Shown in pieces: positions 34,296-41,943 of a DNA stretch of 52,558 nt. Position 1 is the stretch's first letter. The number at the start of each line of letters is the position of its first letter. Both the position numbers and the translations under genes were made by a program. Where the stretch lies: assembly GCA_017942035.1 (NCBI GenBank), contig JAGAVG010000055.1, forward strand, positions 1 to 52,558, given 5' to 3'. The stretch is from a bacterium (GTDB taxonomy: Bacteria > Cyanobacteriota > Vampirovibrionia > Gastranaerophilales > Gastranaerophilaceae). The notes beneath the pieces were generated by a model that was given only the letters and a program-made list of their open reading frames with translations, was not told the DNA's origin and made no database searches.

Positions 34296-34484
34296 TTAAG
34301 CTAATAAATCAAGTTTATTTGCACAAGTCGGACTTTGCATGTTAGGATGCTGTGGTGAATATATTCCCGTTTTTTGCGCAAAATTAACGGCAGATGAACC
34401 CTGTTCATACTTATTTGGTTCATTCCATTTTACCGGCTGAACTTTAAAAATATTTTGTTGTCTGATAGCTTCAATGTTATTCAT
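34296..34484 (-). CDS. Small protein of 62 residues, unknown
   Basis: Starts at ATG 34484 behind GAGAGAGAAA; an 18-codon upstream extension is AT-rich leader. It begins MNNIEAIRQQNIFKVQPVKW and ends CANKLDLLA, with an Asn/Gln/Pro-rich middle. No domain recognised. The region 34539-34862 above it holds a terminator and a MITE-like element. Confidence 0.5.
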   Translation of the reverse strand: MNNIEAIRQQNIFKVQPVKWNEPNKYEQGSSAVNFAQKTGIYSPQHPNMQSPTCANKLDLLA

Positions 34485-34600
34485 AAAAATTTTTCTCTCT
34501 CTGATTAAATAAAAAAAATTAAAAATATCAGATTTCAATTTATAGAAAATTTGTTACAAACTTTACAAATAAATTTAAATATTTTAATTACATAAAAAAA

Positions 34601-34628
34601 ACCGCCGAAAAGGAGTTTAAGCGGCGGT
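34601..34628 (-). terminator. Terminator downstream of the HD-GYP-like gene
   Basis: ACCGCCG / CGGCGGT stem around a 14-nt loop, with T7 on the minus strand. It would end transcription from the gene at 34863 (reading through the MITE-like element). Confidence 0.8.
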
Positions 34629-34696
34629 CTAAATCAGTAAAAGAGACATCACCAACATTATGGAACATGTTTTCGTGATGTCAAATATTTTTTTCT

Positions 34697-34838
34697 GGGA
34701 CTTATATACAAGTTTACACTAAAATTACCTCAATATGTCACCCTGAACTTGTTTCAGGGTCTCTTCATCATGAGATGCTGAAACGAGTTCAGCATGACAG
34801 ATTTGGACTATTCCTGTGTAAACTTGTATATAAGTCCC
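34697..34838. repeat. MITE-like element with perfect terminal repeats
   Basis: 142 bp with perfect 23-bp terminal inverted repeats (GGGACTTATATACAAG... at 34697-34719; reverse at 34816-34838). The interior has two opposed copies of the ATGTCA..CTGAAC..GTTTCAG repeat, so the whole element is one long fold-back. No ORF, no clear target duplication. A diverged copy lies at 30306-30478. Confidence 0.88.
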
Positions 34839-34862
34839 TTTTTTCTAACTTTTGACAAAGTT

Positions 34863-35654
34863 TTAGGAATTTGCTAACATTGGGTTTTTATTTACCGCTT
34901 TATTTTCGGCATTAACCAGTGCATTGAACACAAACGGATGAATATTGCCGTCTTTCACGTCTTTGTAAATTATTGTCAGAGCTTGTTTTGAGGTCATCGG
35001 TTCCTTATAGGCACGCTTTTCGAGAAGGGCGGAATATTTATCGGCAAGCGTAAGAATTTGCAGATTTATATCCGCATGAAAATCATCATTAACCTTCGGA
35101 TAGCCCGTGTGGTTTGGATTTTGATGATGATGTTTTATTAAATTAAGCGTTCGGGTATCAATATCGGAATTTTTCAAAAGTTCATAGCTTAAAAGCGAAT
35201 GTTTGTGCATAATTTTTTCTTCATCAGGGGTAAGCTTGCCAGGTTTGTTCAAAACTTCTTTCGGAATAAGAACTTTGCCGAGGTCATGGAGGTATGCGGC
35301 ATCCTGCAAGGATTTCAGATTAACCTGATTTTTCAAGCTTTGAGGAAGATTTTTTGCAATCGCCATGGCAATTTTTTTTGTTTCGGTTGCGTGTCCGCTT
35401 TGAAGTGCCCTCAATTCATCCATATTCAACACAATCGGGGCATTCATTTCTTTCATTATTTTGGAAATTTCGGGGTTAGACTTAATTTGAGAAATTATAT
35501 ATTTTTCAGAAGTGTATTTTCCCGTGGAATTGAATTCCGCACGGTCAGAAGCGATATCGTTTGCTTTGAATGTTGGAGCAAATCGAAACGGAGTTATCTG
35601 TATATTTGAATTAATTCCGCCCGAAAAAAGCGGTCTTATTGTTTCAAATCCCAT
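34863..35654 (-). CDS. HD-GYP-like domain protein
   Basis: 263 residues. N-terminal about 70 residues without a known domain, then an HD domain: SGHATETKKIAMAIAKNL, AAYLHDLGKVLIPKEVLNKPGKL, MHKHSLLSYELL, HHHQNPNHTGYP, ILTLADKYSALLEKRAYKEPMT. This follows the order of HD-GYP cyclic-di-GMP phosphodiesterases, but the HHExxDGxGYP motif reads HHHQNPNHTGYP, so a metal-ligand Glu is replaced. Activity may be altered. No signal peptide; no ribosome site visible. Confidence 0.85.
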   Translation of the reverse strand: MGFETIRPLFSGGINSNIQITPFRFAPTFKANDIASDRAEFNSTGKYTSEKYIISQIKSNPEISKIMKEMNAPIVLNMDELRALQSGHATETKKIAMAIAKNLPQSLKNQVNLKSLQDAAYLHDLGKVLIPKEVLNKPGKLTPDEEKIMHKHSLLSYELLKNSDIDTRTLNLIKHHHQNPNHTGYPKVNDDFHADINLQILTLADKYSALLEKRAYKEPMTSKQALTIIYKDVKDGNIHPFVFNALVNAENKAVNKNPMLANS

Positions 35655-35751
35655 TAAAATTTCACACTACAATTTTCTACTACACTACTATATTTATATA
35701 AAGGATTTTTGTTCGGAAAAATTGCCTGAAATTTATAAATGTTTACAAAAA

Positions 35752-35780
35752 AACAGAACCGGAAAAATTCCGATTCTGTT
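35752..35780 (-). terminator. Terminator after rpsP
   Basis: AACAGAACCGGAA pairs with TTCCGATTCTGTT (one mismatch), with T-runs on both sides; 25 bases past the rpsP stop. Confidence 0.88.
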
Positions 35781-35804
35781 TTTAATAATTTTGTTTGATA
35801 TTTA

Positions 35805-36167
35805 CTACGCTTCAGCCGGAGCTTCTTCAGCCGCTTGAGCTTCTGCCGCTGCTTTAGCTTCAGCTTCTGCTGCTGCCTTAGCTTGAGCTTTTTTAGAAAG
35901 TTTTGTAGTTTCTTTTTTAACGTAGTTCAAAGTACCGTCTTCCTTGCAGTTTTTGATTAAGAAAGCAACAGTTTCTGTAGGTTGAGCACCTTTTTTAATC
36001 CAATCTTGTGCTGATGCCAAATCCAATTTCATTTCTTTAGTTTTCGGATTGTAATGACCTAATTCTTCAATAGGTTTACCATCACGTTTTGAAGTTGAAT
36101 TAACTACAACCACTCTGTATGTAGGGTTTTTCTTAGCACCCAATCTAGTCAATCTAATTTTTAACAT
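35805..36167 (-). CDS. rpsP: 30S ribosomal protein S16
   Basis: 120 residues. [21 protein letters not shown] and [10 protein letters not shown] are typical of S16; the core ends near residue 90 and is followed by a 30-residue Ala/Glu/Lys tail ([18 protein letters not shown]) not found in E. coli. Here rpsP stands alone, 17 kb from rimM-trmD, with which it usually forms an operon. A 130-nt leader and its own terminator. Confidence 0.97.
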   Translation of the reverse strand: MLKIRLTRLGAKKNPTYRVVVVNSTSKRDGKPIEELGHYNPKTKEMKLDLASAQDWIKKGAQPTETVAFLIKNCKEDGTLNYVKKETTKLSKKAQAKAAAEAEAKAAAEAQAAEEAPAEA

Positions 36168-36361
36168 TTTAATTTTCCTTCTTTTTTTATTACATAATGC
36201 TTGAAATTCAAACGCCGCTTTTTGAATTTCCTGAACCTTAGGTCAAGAGGAAAGACCTTAGTTCGATACTATAAAAACACAAAAGCGCAGCTAAATCAAG
36301 TGCGCCGTAAAGAAAGATGAAGATGTGCCACACCGCAAGTGAATGACAATTGTTATGCGGT

Positions 36362-36396
36362 TGCCAGTATGTTTGTATTATACAAACATACTGGCA
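36362..36396. promoter_or_regulatory. Perfect 35-bp palindrome, probable operator
   Basis: Two exact 16-bp arms (TGCCAGTATGTTTGTA and its complement) around TTA. It lies 54 nt before the XRE regulator start at 36451 and 195 nt from the divergent rpsP start. No T-run follows, so it is unlikely to be a terminator. The likely ligand is the XRE protein itself. Confidence 0.6.
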
Positions 36397-36450
36397 TATA
36401 TGCTAAATTATTGGATTATATCATGCTTGATTATGTAATATTTTAATATT

Positions 36451-36780
36451 ATGAAAGTAAGAGATTTTTATAAGAAATTTGGCAAACGCCTCAAAGAGTT
36501 AAGATTACAAGCTAATATGTCTCAGGAAGATTTAGCTGAACATGTTGGAGTTTCAACTAAAACCGTTAGTTACTGGGAAAATGCACATAACCCTGTAACT
36601 CTAAACAAAATTCCTCTTATTGCAAATGCATTAAATATTCCTGTTTATAAATTGTTTGTATTTCTCGATGTTGAAGAAAAACAAGCTGATAAAGATTATG
36701 TGAGGTTGTTACAGGCAAAAACAGGACAAGAGCTTGAAACCCTTTTTAATGTTATTAAAAATTTTCAAAAAATTAACTAG
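36451..36780 (+). CDS. XRE-family transcriptional regulator
   Basis: 109 residues. The N-terminal helix-turn-helix (FGKRLKELRLQANMSQEDLAEHVGVSTKTVSYWENAHN) is the classic Xre/Cro pattern; the C-terminal 45 residues are helical (VRLLQAKTGQELETLFNVIKNF) and may dimerise. No clear ribosome site. The perfect palindrome 54 nt upstream suggests autoregulation. Confidence 0.92.
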   Translation: MKVRDFYKKFGKRLKELRLQANMSQEDLAEHVGVSTKTVSYWENAHNPVTLNKIPLIANALNIPVYKLFVFLDVEEKQADKDYVRLLQAKTGQELETLFNVIKNFQKIN

Positions 36781-36791
36781 CCAAAAACAAA

Positions 36792-36841
36792 AACCCTAGC
36801 GACTCTGCAAGCAGGACATCAATCTAGGGTTATCCATCTAT
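36792..36841 (-). terminator. Terminator of the kinase operon
   Basis: AACCCTAG / CTAGGGTT stem with a long loop that itself holds CTGCAAGCAG; on the minus strand TTTTTGTTTTT follows. It lies 77 nt after the stop at 36918. Confidence 0.7.
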
Positions 36842-36917
36842 ATTATAATCTATTTTGCATGATTTTTCAAGTCTTATAGAATAAAATTAATTTACCTTAA
36901 CATTGAAGATATGATTA

Positions 36918-37589
36918 CTAGTCCAGAATGCCCGTGTCGAGGATTTTTTGAACCTCTGACTGCATAATCTGGTGGATTTCTTTTATCGTTTTTGTACCAT
37001 CAATCGATTTGAAATCATATTCTTTTTTCATCCAATCATATTGCTCAAGGCATTTTTTCTGGTATATCTCGAAACTTTTATAAAAATCGGTAGAAAATCC
37101 TACGTCGCGGCCACTTTCGTAATAATCAAGACCGGTTGTGCCGATTATCCTTTTCAAAAGTGTATCTACAGGCATATCTAAATAAAACGTCAAATCCGGC
37201 TGAGGCGCGTATTCATAAAGGTTTTTCACCCAATCAATATCCTGTCCCCTTACAACGTCACGAGCAAGCGCCGTATAGAAATATCTATCCAAAAGTACGA
37301 TAAAACCTGATTTTAAAGCCGGAATAATCTGGTTTTCCAGTCTGTCCGCAAAGTCTGCCGCATACAAAAGACTGTATGTTGTTGCGTTAAGCAGGTTTCT
37401 GTCTTTCGCATCGTCAATTACATTTGCGATTAACCTTGAAGTTTTCCACTCCGAAACCATAACTCCGTAGGATTGATCTTGAATTGAACGCTTTAAAAGG
37501 TCTAATTGTGTGGATTTTCCGGAGCCGTCAGTCCCTTCTATTACTATCAAAAGCCCTTCGTAATCATGTTTTCTCTTGAATTTTTCCAC
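36918..37589 (-). CDS. Thymidylate kinase-like protein, second of a tandem pair
   Basis: 223 residues. P-loop VIEGTDGSGKSTQLDLLKR near residue 17, DRYFYTALARDVVRG (the DR(Y/F) motif of thymidylate kinases) near 100, and a lid region with Arg/Lys. It lacks the TRE/P motif order seen in E. coli Tmk after strand 2 (here SEWKTSRLI). Homologous to the gene just upstream (2-nt gap). Phosphorylation of dTMP is the family role; one of the two paralogues may have another substrate or they may form a heterodimer. Confidence 0.8.
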   Translation of the reverse strand: MEKFKRKHDYEGLLIVIEGTDGSGKSTQLDLLKRSIQDQSYGVMVSEWKTSRLIANVIDDAKDRNLLNATTYSLLYAADFADRLENQIIPALKSGFIVLLDRYFYTALARDVVRGQDIDWVKNLYEYAPQPDLTFYLDMPVDTLLKRIIGTTGLDYYESGRDVGFSTDFYKSFEIYQKKCLEQYDWMKKEYDFKSIDGTKTIKEIHQIMQSEVQKILDTGILD

Positions 37590-37591
37590 AA

Positions 37592-38266
37592 TTACACCTC
37601 AATTCCTTTTTCAATAAGAACATTTTTAAGCATTTCTCTTATCTTAACTTGTTTTGAATGAATGGAATCCATCGCGTTAAGCTTTACAAGCCCAAATTCA
37701 TCCACCATCGCGTTGTATTCCTTGATTACGCGGGATTGGAAGATAATATAGCTTTCGTACGGGTCACTGCTTAATTTCAAATCCATACCGGCCTCATAAA
37801 ATTTTGGCGCGCGGTTAAAACAAATTCTCTCCATTGCATCTTTCGGGTCGATATCAAAATATATTGCCAAATCGGGTTTTATGGCAAAATCGTAAACGTT
37901 ACGAACCCAGTTCGGGTCAACCCCTCTTGCGGCATCACGCGCAAAAGCTGTGTAAGCATATCTATCAGCAAGCACAATAAATCCGGCCTTTAGAGCTGGT
38001 GCAATAACCTGTTTTAACCTATCGGCAAAATCAACCGCATGCAACAGTGAAAAAGTTCGCGGCGAAAGCAGATTTTTTTTCTTCGCAAGCTTTGTAGTCT
38101 GACTGATTAAAGGTGAAGAATTCCACTCGGTAAAAATTACGTCCTGCCCGATTGATTTTAACCAATCCCGCAAAAGCGCAAGTTGAGTGGATTTTCCGGA
38201 ACCGTCAATCCCTTCCACGCAAACAAGTGTGCCTTTCAAATTGTGTTTTTCAGTCAATTTAGCCAA
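37592..38266 (-). CDS. Thymidylate kinase-like protein, first of a tandem pair
   Basis: 224 residues from TTG 38266, chosen because AGAAAGAGG precedes it and the length then matches its neighbour; a longer frame runs upstream inside the nuclease gene. Motifs: VEGIDGSGKSTQLALLRDW, TEWNSSPLI, DRYAYTAFARDAARG, and a C-terminal region similar to the next gene. Overlaps the end of the YhaM-like gene by eight bases. Confidence 0.8.
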   Translation of the reverse strand: MAKLTEKHNLKGTLVCVEGIDGSGKSTQLALLRDWLKSIGQDVIFTEWNSSPLISQTTKLAKKKNLLSPRTFSLLHAVDFADRLKQVIAPALKAGFIVLADRYAYTAFARDAARGVDPNWVRNVYDFAIKPDLAIYFDIDPKDAMERICFNRAPKFYEAGMDLKLSSDPYESYIIFQSRVIKEYNAMVDEFGLVKLNAMDSIHSKQVKIREMLKNVLIEKGIEV

Positions 38267-39110
38267 GTTTTGCCTCTTTCTGTTCAAGCATTGCCACATT
38301 TGTTTTCCCGAATTTTGCCGACAGATTATCAACAATATGAATCAAATACAATTCAGGTTCCAAATCTTTTTCGTTCAAATCAATGATTGCACCCCAATCA
38401 GCTCTGCCGTGATGCGCCGCAATCATTCTGGCAATCTCTTTAAAGCCATTATTCATGCATAGTGTAAAGCCGTATTGTGAATGAGTTATCCAATCTTTTC
38501 TGAAATCTTCATCGTAATCAATAAGGCCGTCTTCAAGGTTAATTTTATACTCGAAAATTTTGCCGATATCGTGAAGTATACAAGCCGCAATCACATTATC
38601 CTTATTGAATTTCCGCAAAAAATGGTCCATATTTAACTCTGCAAACTTAATAACTTCAAGAGTATGAACTAAAAGCCCTCCAATATAGTTATGGTGCATA
38701 ACTTTAGCGGCCGGAGCAACTTTTATTTTTGCCGCATTTTCCGCAAAAAATCCGGCAAGAAAATTTTGTAATTTTTCATCGCTTATAGAATTTATATAGT
38801 CCAAAACTTCGGCAAAAGCTTTTTCTCTCTCATTTTCATCAAGCCCCATTTTTGCTTCTTTTTTTACTTCCAGGGCAGAAATTAGACAGTTATTAAATTT
38901 TTCGTTAAAAGTTGCTGAAACAATTCTCACAAGATTGCCGCATCTAAAGACTTTTGAATCAAAGCGGTTAAGAGTTTCTTCCCATAATATGCAATTCAAA
39001 ATTGAATTATCTTCGGTATTTTTCAATTGAAGCTTTCCCATTTTTGTTCCGGCTTTTGTGTCTCCTATTGAAAAATTTAAAATCTCATAAATTGCTTCTG
39101 TGCTGAACAT
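38259..39110 (-). CDS. YhaM-like 3'-5' exoribonuclease (OB-fold plus HD domain)
   Basis: 283 residues from ATG 39110 (GAAGGAAATTT upstream). The N-terminal OB-fold (GTKMGKLQLKNTEDNSILNCILW... VRIVSATFNE) is followed by an HD domain: HHNYIGGLLVHTLEVIKFAE, AACILHDIGKIFEY, THSQYGFTL, AAHHGRADWGA. The order matches YhaM/Cbf1, which degrades RNA or single-stranded DNA from the 3' end. First gene of an operon with the two kinase paralogues. Confidence 0.87.
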   Translation of the reverse strand: MFSTEAIYEILNFSIGDTKAGTKMGKLQLKNTEDNSILNCILWEETLNRFDSKVFRCGNLVRIVSATFNEKFNNCLISALEVKKEAKMGLDENEREKAFAEVLDYINSISDEKLQNFLAGFFAENAAKIKVAPAAKVMHHNYIGGLLVHTLEVIKFAELNMDHFLRKFNKDNVIAACILHDIGKIFEYKINLEDGLIDYDEDFRKDWITHSQYGFTLCMNNGFKEIARMIAAHHGRADWGAIIDLNEKDLEPELYLIHIVDNLSAKFGKTNVAMLEQKEAKLG

Positions 39111-39192
39111 ATAAATTTCCTTCTCAATCTTATACATTGAAATTCTAACACAAATATATTAAATAATGCTTTTATTGTTAATATTAATTACT

Positions 39193-39232
39193 AAAAAACG
39201 CACCAAATTTTATATTTTGGTGCGAGTTTTTT
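39193..39232. terminator. Bidirectional terminator hairpin, element copy 3
   Basis: CGCACCAAA / TTTGGTGCG stem, flanked by A6 on the left and T6 on the right, so T-runs follow on both strands. Placed at the outer end of the element. Confidence 0.65.
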
Positions 39233-39366
39233 ATAGCCTTATTATACAATATTTTCCACCAATTTTCAAGTGGTGTTTTGTTGTTTTTTGTGAAATTTTT
39301 GAATTTTGAAAGGGTATGTTTTAGTGAATTTCAGGCCAACTCGCACCAAAATATAAATTATGGTGC
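39200..39366 (+). repeat. 167-bp inverted-repeat element, copy 3
   Basis: Terminal repeats at 39200-39226 and 39340-39366 are identical to those of copy 2. Homology to copy 4 continues past the element (ATGAATTTAAAGGATAATTT, then GGAGGATAAAAGT) into the start of the prepilin gene. Confidence 0.9.
39241..39269 (-). promoter_or_regulatory. Promoter inside element copy 3, pointing away from the prepilin gene
   Basis: Minus strand: TTGAAA (39269-39264), 17-nt spacer, TATAAT (39246-39241), followed by the hairpin and T6 at 39224-39193. Confidence 0.6.
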
Positions 39367-39409
39367 ATGAATTTAAAGGATAATTTAAGAAAATATGGAG
39401 GATAAAAGT

Positions 39410-40255
39410 ATGATAACAGAGGATCAGAGGGCAAGAAGACAGGAAGGCAAGCAGGTAAACCCCTCACCCCAGCCCTCTCCCACAAGGGGCGAGGGAGTAA
39501 ATAGTAGGGTAGACTTTAGTCTACCATTAATAACTGGATTGCCACGCTCACTCCGTTCGCTCGCAATGACGAAACCCGCGTTCACTTTGGCGGAAGTTTT
39601 GATTACTCTCGGGATAATCGGTATTGTGGCGGCGATGACGTTGCCGGCGCTTATTCAAAATCATAGAAATCAAGTAGCCGAAACAAGGCTTAAGAAATTC
39701 TATTCAGCAATCAATCAGGCGATTATTGCATCTGAAGCTGTTAATGGTGACAGGACAGAATGGCATTCTTCATCAGTATATGATGTTCCGGAAAGCGGGC
39801 GCAATGAGCAAGCTAAAGTCTGGTTTGACACTTATTTAAAGCCTTATATAAAGGTTATTGATGAGGGTTACAGCTCGGATAATCGCTTTATAGTTTACTT
39901 TTCTGATGGTTCAGCTTTAAAGTTTCTGAATGATGATTGTTTAAGAGATTTTTTATTTTATATAGGAAATCCGGAAAAGTGTGACAACAAAATATCTAAT
40001 CCGTATGGACGCTGTAAATTTGCTTTTCTTTATGCTCCCGGGTACTCTGATCACTCATACTGGAGCTATTCAGGCAGAAATTTTGAACCATATAAATATC
40101 TGTGGAACGGTAATATAACTTCATTATATACCGGTGAAGGAGTATATACCAGTACTGCTTGTAATAGTAGCGGCGACGGGAGATACTGTTCCGCAATTAT
40201 TCAATACAATAACTGGAAGATTCCGAAAGATTATCCGAGAAAAATTTTATACTAG
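39410..40255 (+). CDS. Type IV prepilin-like protein with repeat-derived leader
   Basis: 281 residues from ATG 39410, eight bases after GGAGG. The prepilin signal PAFTLAEVLITLGIIG has Phe at residue 58, so the leader would be 57 residues, encoded by the same dispersed repeats as its relatives (EDQRARRQEGK, ...PSPTRGEG, LPRSLRSLAMTK). A second ATG at 39566, supplied by the GCAATGACG end of a repeat, would give a classic five-residue leader (MTKPA) but has no ribosome site. The C-terminal domain (KFYSAINQAIIASEAVNGDRTEWHS, FIVYFSDGSALKFLNDDC) differs from the other two proteins. Probably a minor pilin or pseudopilin. Confidence 0.82.
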   Translation: MITEDQRARRQEGKQVNPSPQPSPTRGEGVNSRVDFSLPLITGLPRSLRSLAMTKPAFTLAEVLITLGIIGIVAAMTLPALIQNHRNQVAETRLKKFYSAINQAIIASEAVNGDRTEWHSSSVYDVPESGRNEQAKVWFDTYLKPYIKVIDEGYSSDNRFIVYFSDGSALKFLNDDCLRDFLFYIGNPEKCDNKISNPYGRCKFAFLYAPGYSDHSYWSYSGRNFEPYKYLWNGNITSLYTGEGVYTSTACNSSGDGRYCSAIIQYNNWKIPKDYPRKILY

Positions 40256-40424
40256 TTTGCCTTCCTAACCTCTTGCCTTTTGTTCCTCTGGTAAAATGGA
40301 TTGCCGCGTCGCTTGCGCTCCTCGCAATGACGTAAACGGCTTGCCTTCTTGACCTTTTGTATTCTGTTCCTCTGCTATCTGGATTGCCGCGCTCACTTCG
40401 TTCTGTTTTGAATTTGGTGCGAGT
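40256..40424. repeat. Inverted copies of the leader repeat downstream of the prepilin gene
   Basis: Two reverse-strand copies of the GAGGAACA..GGCAAGAGGTCAGGAAGGCAAG-type unit (about 40258-40294 and 40340-40378), two GGATTGCCGC...CGCAATGACG-type units, and at 40413-40423 TTTGGTGCGAG, a fragment of the 167-bp element's terminal repeat. The prepilin gene is thus flanked on both sides by parts of the same module. Confidence 0.65.
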
Positions 40425-40976
40425 TTAAAGTTGTTTTACAACATCTTTTATATATAATCTTATGGCCGGAGTTATGATTAAATCTGGTTCGTTACTGGCA
40501 AACGCATCCAGTGTTATAATTCCCCCTTTTAAATCGCCGCTTTCGATTTTTAGCAGCCCCAACATTATTTGGTTCAGGGGATTATCTGAATTTTTATATT
40601 CTTTCATTTTTTGAGGAATAATTTTTCGCGCTTTATAACATTTAGCCAAATCAATATAGTATTGAAAATTAAGACTGTATATTTTTATTGCTCTTTCGTA
40701 GCAATCCTGTGCCCAATCGGGGTATGCTATTGCCATATATGTATCGCCGAGGTTTTTATAATAAACTGATGTCGCCTGAGTTTCATCTGCAAGGCTTATT
40801 GCTATTTTGAATTCCTGAATTGCGGCGTAATAACATTTTTCGTTTAAATACATTAACCCTAAGTTATTGTGAGAAAACGCATTTTTTTCTGCATCAATCT
40901 TATACACATCCGGTTTCACGTAACCGGATGTCACAAGACTTATTAATATTAATGTTGCTAAAAAATATTTTTTCAT
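40425..40976 (-). CDS. Exported TPR protein
   Basis: 183 residues. Signal peptide MKKYFLATLILISLVTSGYV, then tetratricopeptide-type helix pairs (AFSHNNLGLMYLNEKCYYAAIQEFKIAI; YYKNLGDTYMAIAYPDWAQDCYERAI). Likely periplasmic, a scaffold for protein contacts. Last gene of a four-gene minus-strand operon (gap 21 nt). Confidence 0.82.
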   Translation of the reverse strand: MKKYFLATLILISLVTSGYVKPDVYKIDAEKNAFSHNNLGLMYLNEKCYYAAIQEFKIAISLADETQATSVYYKNLGDTYMAIAYPDWAQDCYERAIKIYSLNFQYYIDLAKCYKARKIIPQKMKEYKNSDNPLNQIMLGLLKIESGDLKGGIITLDAFASNEPDLIITPAIRLYIKDVVKQL

Positions 40977-40997
40977 TACTCAATTATTAATTATTAA

Positions 40998-41930
40998 TTA
41001 CAGCAAATCAATCTTCATTCCTTCATAGGCAAGCTGAACGTTTTCGCCCATCGGTTTGTAATGTTGTGCTATCGCGTCAAGTTTTTCATCGTTATAAGTC
41101 GGATCGAAATGGAAGAACACAAGTTTTTCGGCATTTGTTTGTTTTTTACATTCAATTGCCATATCATAAGTTGAATGACCGTAGCCTTGTTTTGGGACAA
41201 AGGAGTTCAGGTAATCTTCTGTTGTATACTGGGCATCGTGTATCAAAAGATTACAGTTTCTTGCGAAGTTTGCTAGTTTTTTATCTCCGCCTAGGTAACT
41301 TTCTTTGTCGGAGGCATACACAACAACTTTATCTTTGTAAGCTATTTTGAATATTAAAACACCCTCTTGCGGATGTGCGTATGAACGATAGCAGGTGATG
41401 ATAACCTCTTCACCTTGCGGAATGCTTTCTTCATCTTTTTCAAATCTTTTAATAACCGGATCTTTTCCTTTTTTCAGGATAATCCCTTCTGTTTCTTTCA
41501 AGTCATGAATATCCAGTTTCCCTGCAATATCTCCTAAATCCAATGGAAATGATTTACCAAACAGTAATCCGGCCAATTCATCAGATAATGTTTCGTTATA
41601 ATTTACATTGCCGAAAACATTTATTACAGTAGTTGGAATATGCAAAGGTCTGAAAAATGTGAATCCCTGAATATGGTCTTGATGGATATGAGAAAGTAAA
41701 AGTGTTGCCTTGACTGGAGTCCTGTCGCCGCGGTCAATTCCGGATTCTATGTATTCTTTTAACAAATCGTTTCCAAGGTCAATCAATCCTGTACCGGCAT
41801 CTATTATAATCAGGTTTCCGCCCGCGTTAATCTCGACACAAGCAGTGTTGCCGCCATATTTGAGATAATCCTTGTTTGCTATCGGATAACTGCCTCTTAC
41901 ACCTCTGAATTTTACTGTGAATTCGCCCAT
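40998..41930 (-). CDS. MBL-fold metallohydrolase (cyclic phosphodiesterase-like)
   Basis: 310 residues. The N-terminal KFRGVRGSYPIANKDYLKYGGNTACVEI and SHIHQDHIQGF (metal ligands) are typical of the metallo-beta-lactamase subgroup near PhnP/RNase Z-type phosphodiesterases; later YASDKESYLGG and LIHDAQYTTEDYLN complete the site. The usual HxHxDH reads HIHQDH, which keeps the ligands. No signal peptide, so probably cytoplasmic; the substrate is not evident. Confidence 0.87.
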   Translation of the reverse strand: MGEFTVKFRGVRGSYPIANKDYLKYGGNTACVEINAGGNLIIIDAGTGLIDLGNDLLKEYIESGIDRGDRTPVKATLLLSHIHQDHIQGFTFFRPLHIPTTVINVFGNVNYNETLSDELAGLLFGKSFPLDLGDIAGKLDIHDLKETEGIILKKGKDPVIKRFEKDEESIPQGEEVIITCYRSYAHPQEGVLIFKIAYKDKVVVYASDKESYLGGDKKLANFARNCNLLIHDAQYTTEDYLNSFVPKQGYGHSTYDMAIECKKQTNAEKLVFFHFDPTYNDEKLDAIAQHYKPMGENVQLAYEGMKIDLL

Positions 41931-41943
41931 AATTTTATTCCTT

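Noticed and set aside
38267-38335. Extended start of the first thymidylate-kinase paralogue
   Set aside because: It would overlap the nuclease gene by 77 bases and adds a Cys/Gln/Arg-rich tail absent from the paralogue; TTG 38266 has a good ribosome site.
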